DNA of 5,993 bases, from contig CALIXG010000109.1 of the NCBI GenBank assembly GCA_938046495.1, positions 1 through 5,993 of the forward strand, given 5' to 3'. A program made the position numbers and the translations under genes. This document shows positions 5,697 to 5,993 of the stretch, in pieces (position 1 is the first letter of the stretch; the number at the start of each line of letters is the position of its first letter). A model generated the notes under the pieces. It was not told the origin of the DNA. It worked only from the letters and a program-made list of their open reading frames with translations, and searched no databases. The stretch comes from an uncultured Candidatus Saccharibacteria bacterium (GTDB lineage Bacteria > Patescibacteriota > Saccharimonadia > Saccharimonadales > Saccharimonadaceae).

Positions 5697-5750
5697 ATGT
5701 GTTGAGATAACAAGACGAGAACGCAGTTCGACTGGACGACGAAGTGAGTG

Positions 5751-5778
5751 AAAAATAAAAGTTTACTTTTATTTTTTT
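5751..5778 (+). terminator. AT-rich hairpin with T run, possible weak terminator
   Basis: AAAAATAAAAG (5751-5761) pairs with CTTTTATTTTT (5766-5776) around TTTA: 11 perfect pairs, ten of them A-T. T5777-5778 continue the run. Symmetric, so it could act on either strand, but the single G-C pair makes it a weak terminator; it may instead be part of a larger folded element. Confidence 0.4.
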
Positions 5779-5795
5779 GAGCGAGGAGTAACAGA

Positions 5796-5816
5796 AGGAT
5801 TTTTGTAAAAAATCCT
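5796..5816. repeat. Small perfect hairpin AGGATTTTT/AAAAATCCT
   Basis: Nine perfect pairs between 5796-5804 and 5808-5816 around a GTA loop. It lies within the 5652-5889 non-coding stretch, between an ACAAGAC/GTCTTGT pair that could enclose it. Function unknown; no T run follows. Confidence 0.5.
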
Positions 5817-5864
5817 AGTCTTGTAAGACCTTCACGATAGCAAAAGCTTACCATTATCATATTG

Positions 5865-5889
5865 CGACTATTCATATGGTCGTTTTTTT
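5865..5889 (+). terminator. Intrinsic terminator, rightward
   Basis: CGACTAT (5865-5871) pairs with ATGGTCG (5876-5882; one G-T) around TCAT, and is followed directly by seven T (5883-5889). This is a clean rightward intrinsic terminator and the opposite strand lacks a T tail. The only upstream plus-strand gene in the window is the tRNA, so either it ends read-through tRNA transcripts or there is an unrecognised RNA between 5700 and 5889. Confidence 0.65.
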
Positions 5890-5993
5890 ATTTGTAAAAT
5901 AAAATATATTTATACTGTTTTTATAAAGTTTTCCATTATATAATTTACTTACTTAATATATGGTTATATTTTTCTTTTAATCGCTCATAGAAA

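Larger units (their letters stand above)
5652..5993. other. 342-base non-coding region downstream of tRNA-Pro
   Basis: Contains the four hairpins listed separately, a purine-rich segment (about 5711-5750 and 5779-5798) and, from 5890 to the end, very AT-rich DNA with no recognisable gene. A leftward 60-residue ORF (5693-5875) overlaps all four hairpins at least in part, has no domain or ribosome site, and is not called. No known RNA family signature (tmRNA, RNase P RNA, SRP RNA, 6S) was recognised. Confidence 0.5.

Noticed and set aside
5693..5875. Leftward 60-residue ORF downstream of the tRNA
   Set aside because: It is built from the A/T-rich hairpins, has no ribosome site or family pattern, and overlaps a rightward terminator.

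Overview
The window is most likely from a member of the Candidate Phyla Radiation (Patescibacteria), possibly Saccharibacteria. The clues are the style of the FtsH protein, an AT-rich accessory region beside a more GC-rich housekeeping gene, and two genes whose promoters sit so close to ATG that the mRNAs should be leaderless. This placement comes from family resemblance read by eye and is tentative. The standard code, or at least TGA as stop, fits every confident gene.

Right part (about 3557-5993): a housekeeping segment. ftsH, the membrane AAA+ zinc protease, runs leftward from 5509. It is divergent from a complete tRNA-Pro(TGG) gene at 5576-5651 that has an encoded CCA. The 66-base gap between them holds a promoter for each. 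Downstream of the tRNA there are about 340 bases without a recognisable protein gene. They hold four hairpins, of which the first and last look like rightward intrinsic terminators.

Left part (1-3380): an AT-rich accessory block on the same strand as ftsH. In order of transcription it holds a short GIY-YIG nuclease-family gene that looks 5'-truncated compared with its family; a non-coding stretch ending in two tandem perfect inverted repeats; a GHKL/HATPase ATP-binding protein overlapping by 4 bp a STAS-like (DUF4325) protein; a membrane-anchored DUF2726 protein (PD-(D/E)XK-nuclease-like); and a two-helix membrane protein running off the left edge, which I translated by hand because it has no stop inside the window.

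The most striking structure is the control region of the ATPase/STAS pair. Four copies of an 11-bp word (CCTGTATAGCG and its reverse complement) form two dyads 49 bp apart. A near-consensus promoter (TTGACA, 17 bp, TACAAT) is threaded through the dyad nearest the gene, so that one half-site fills the -35/-10 spacer. The -10 lies 6 bases before ATG. This is a textbook layout for tight repression by occlusion. A relaxed copy of the same word lies upstream of the DUF2726 gene. A reasonable hypothesis is an inducible signalling or defence-type module: ATPase plus STAS-like partner as sensor or switch, and membrane-tethered nuclease-like protein plus 2-TM protein as output. The common function is inference; no gene here proves it.
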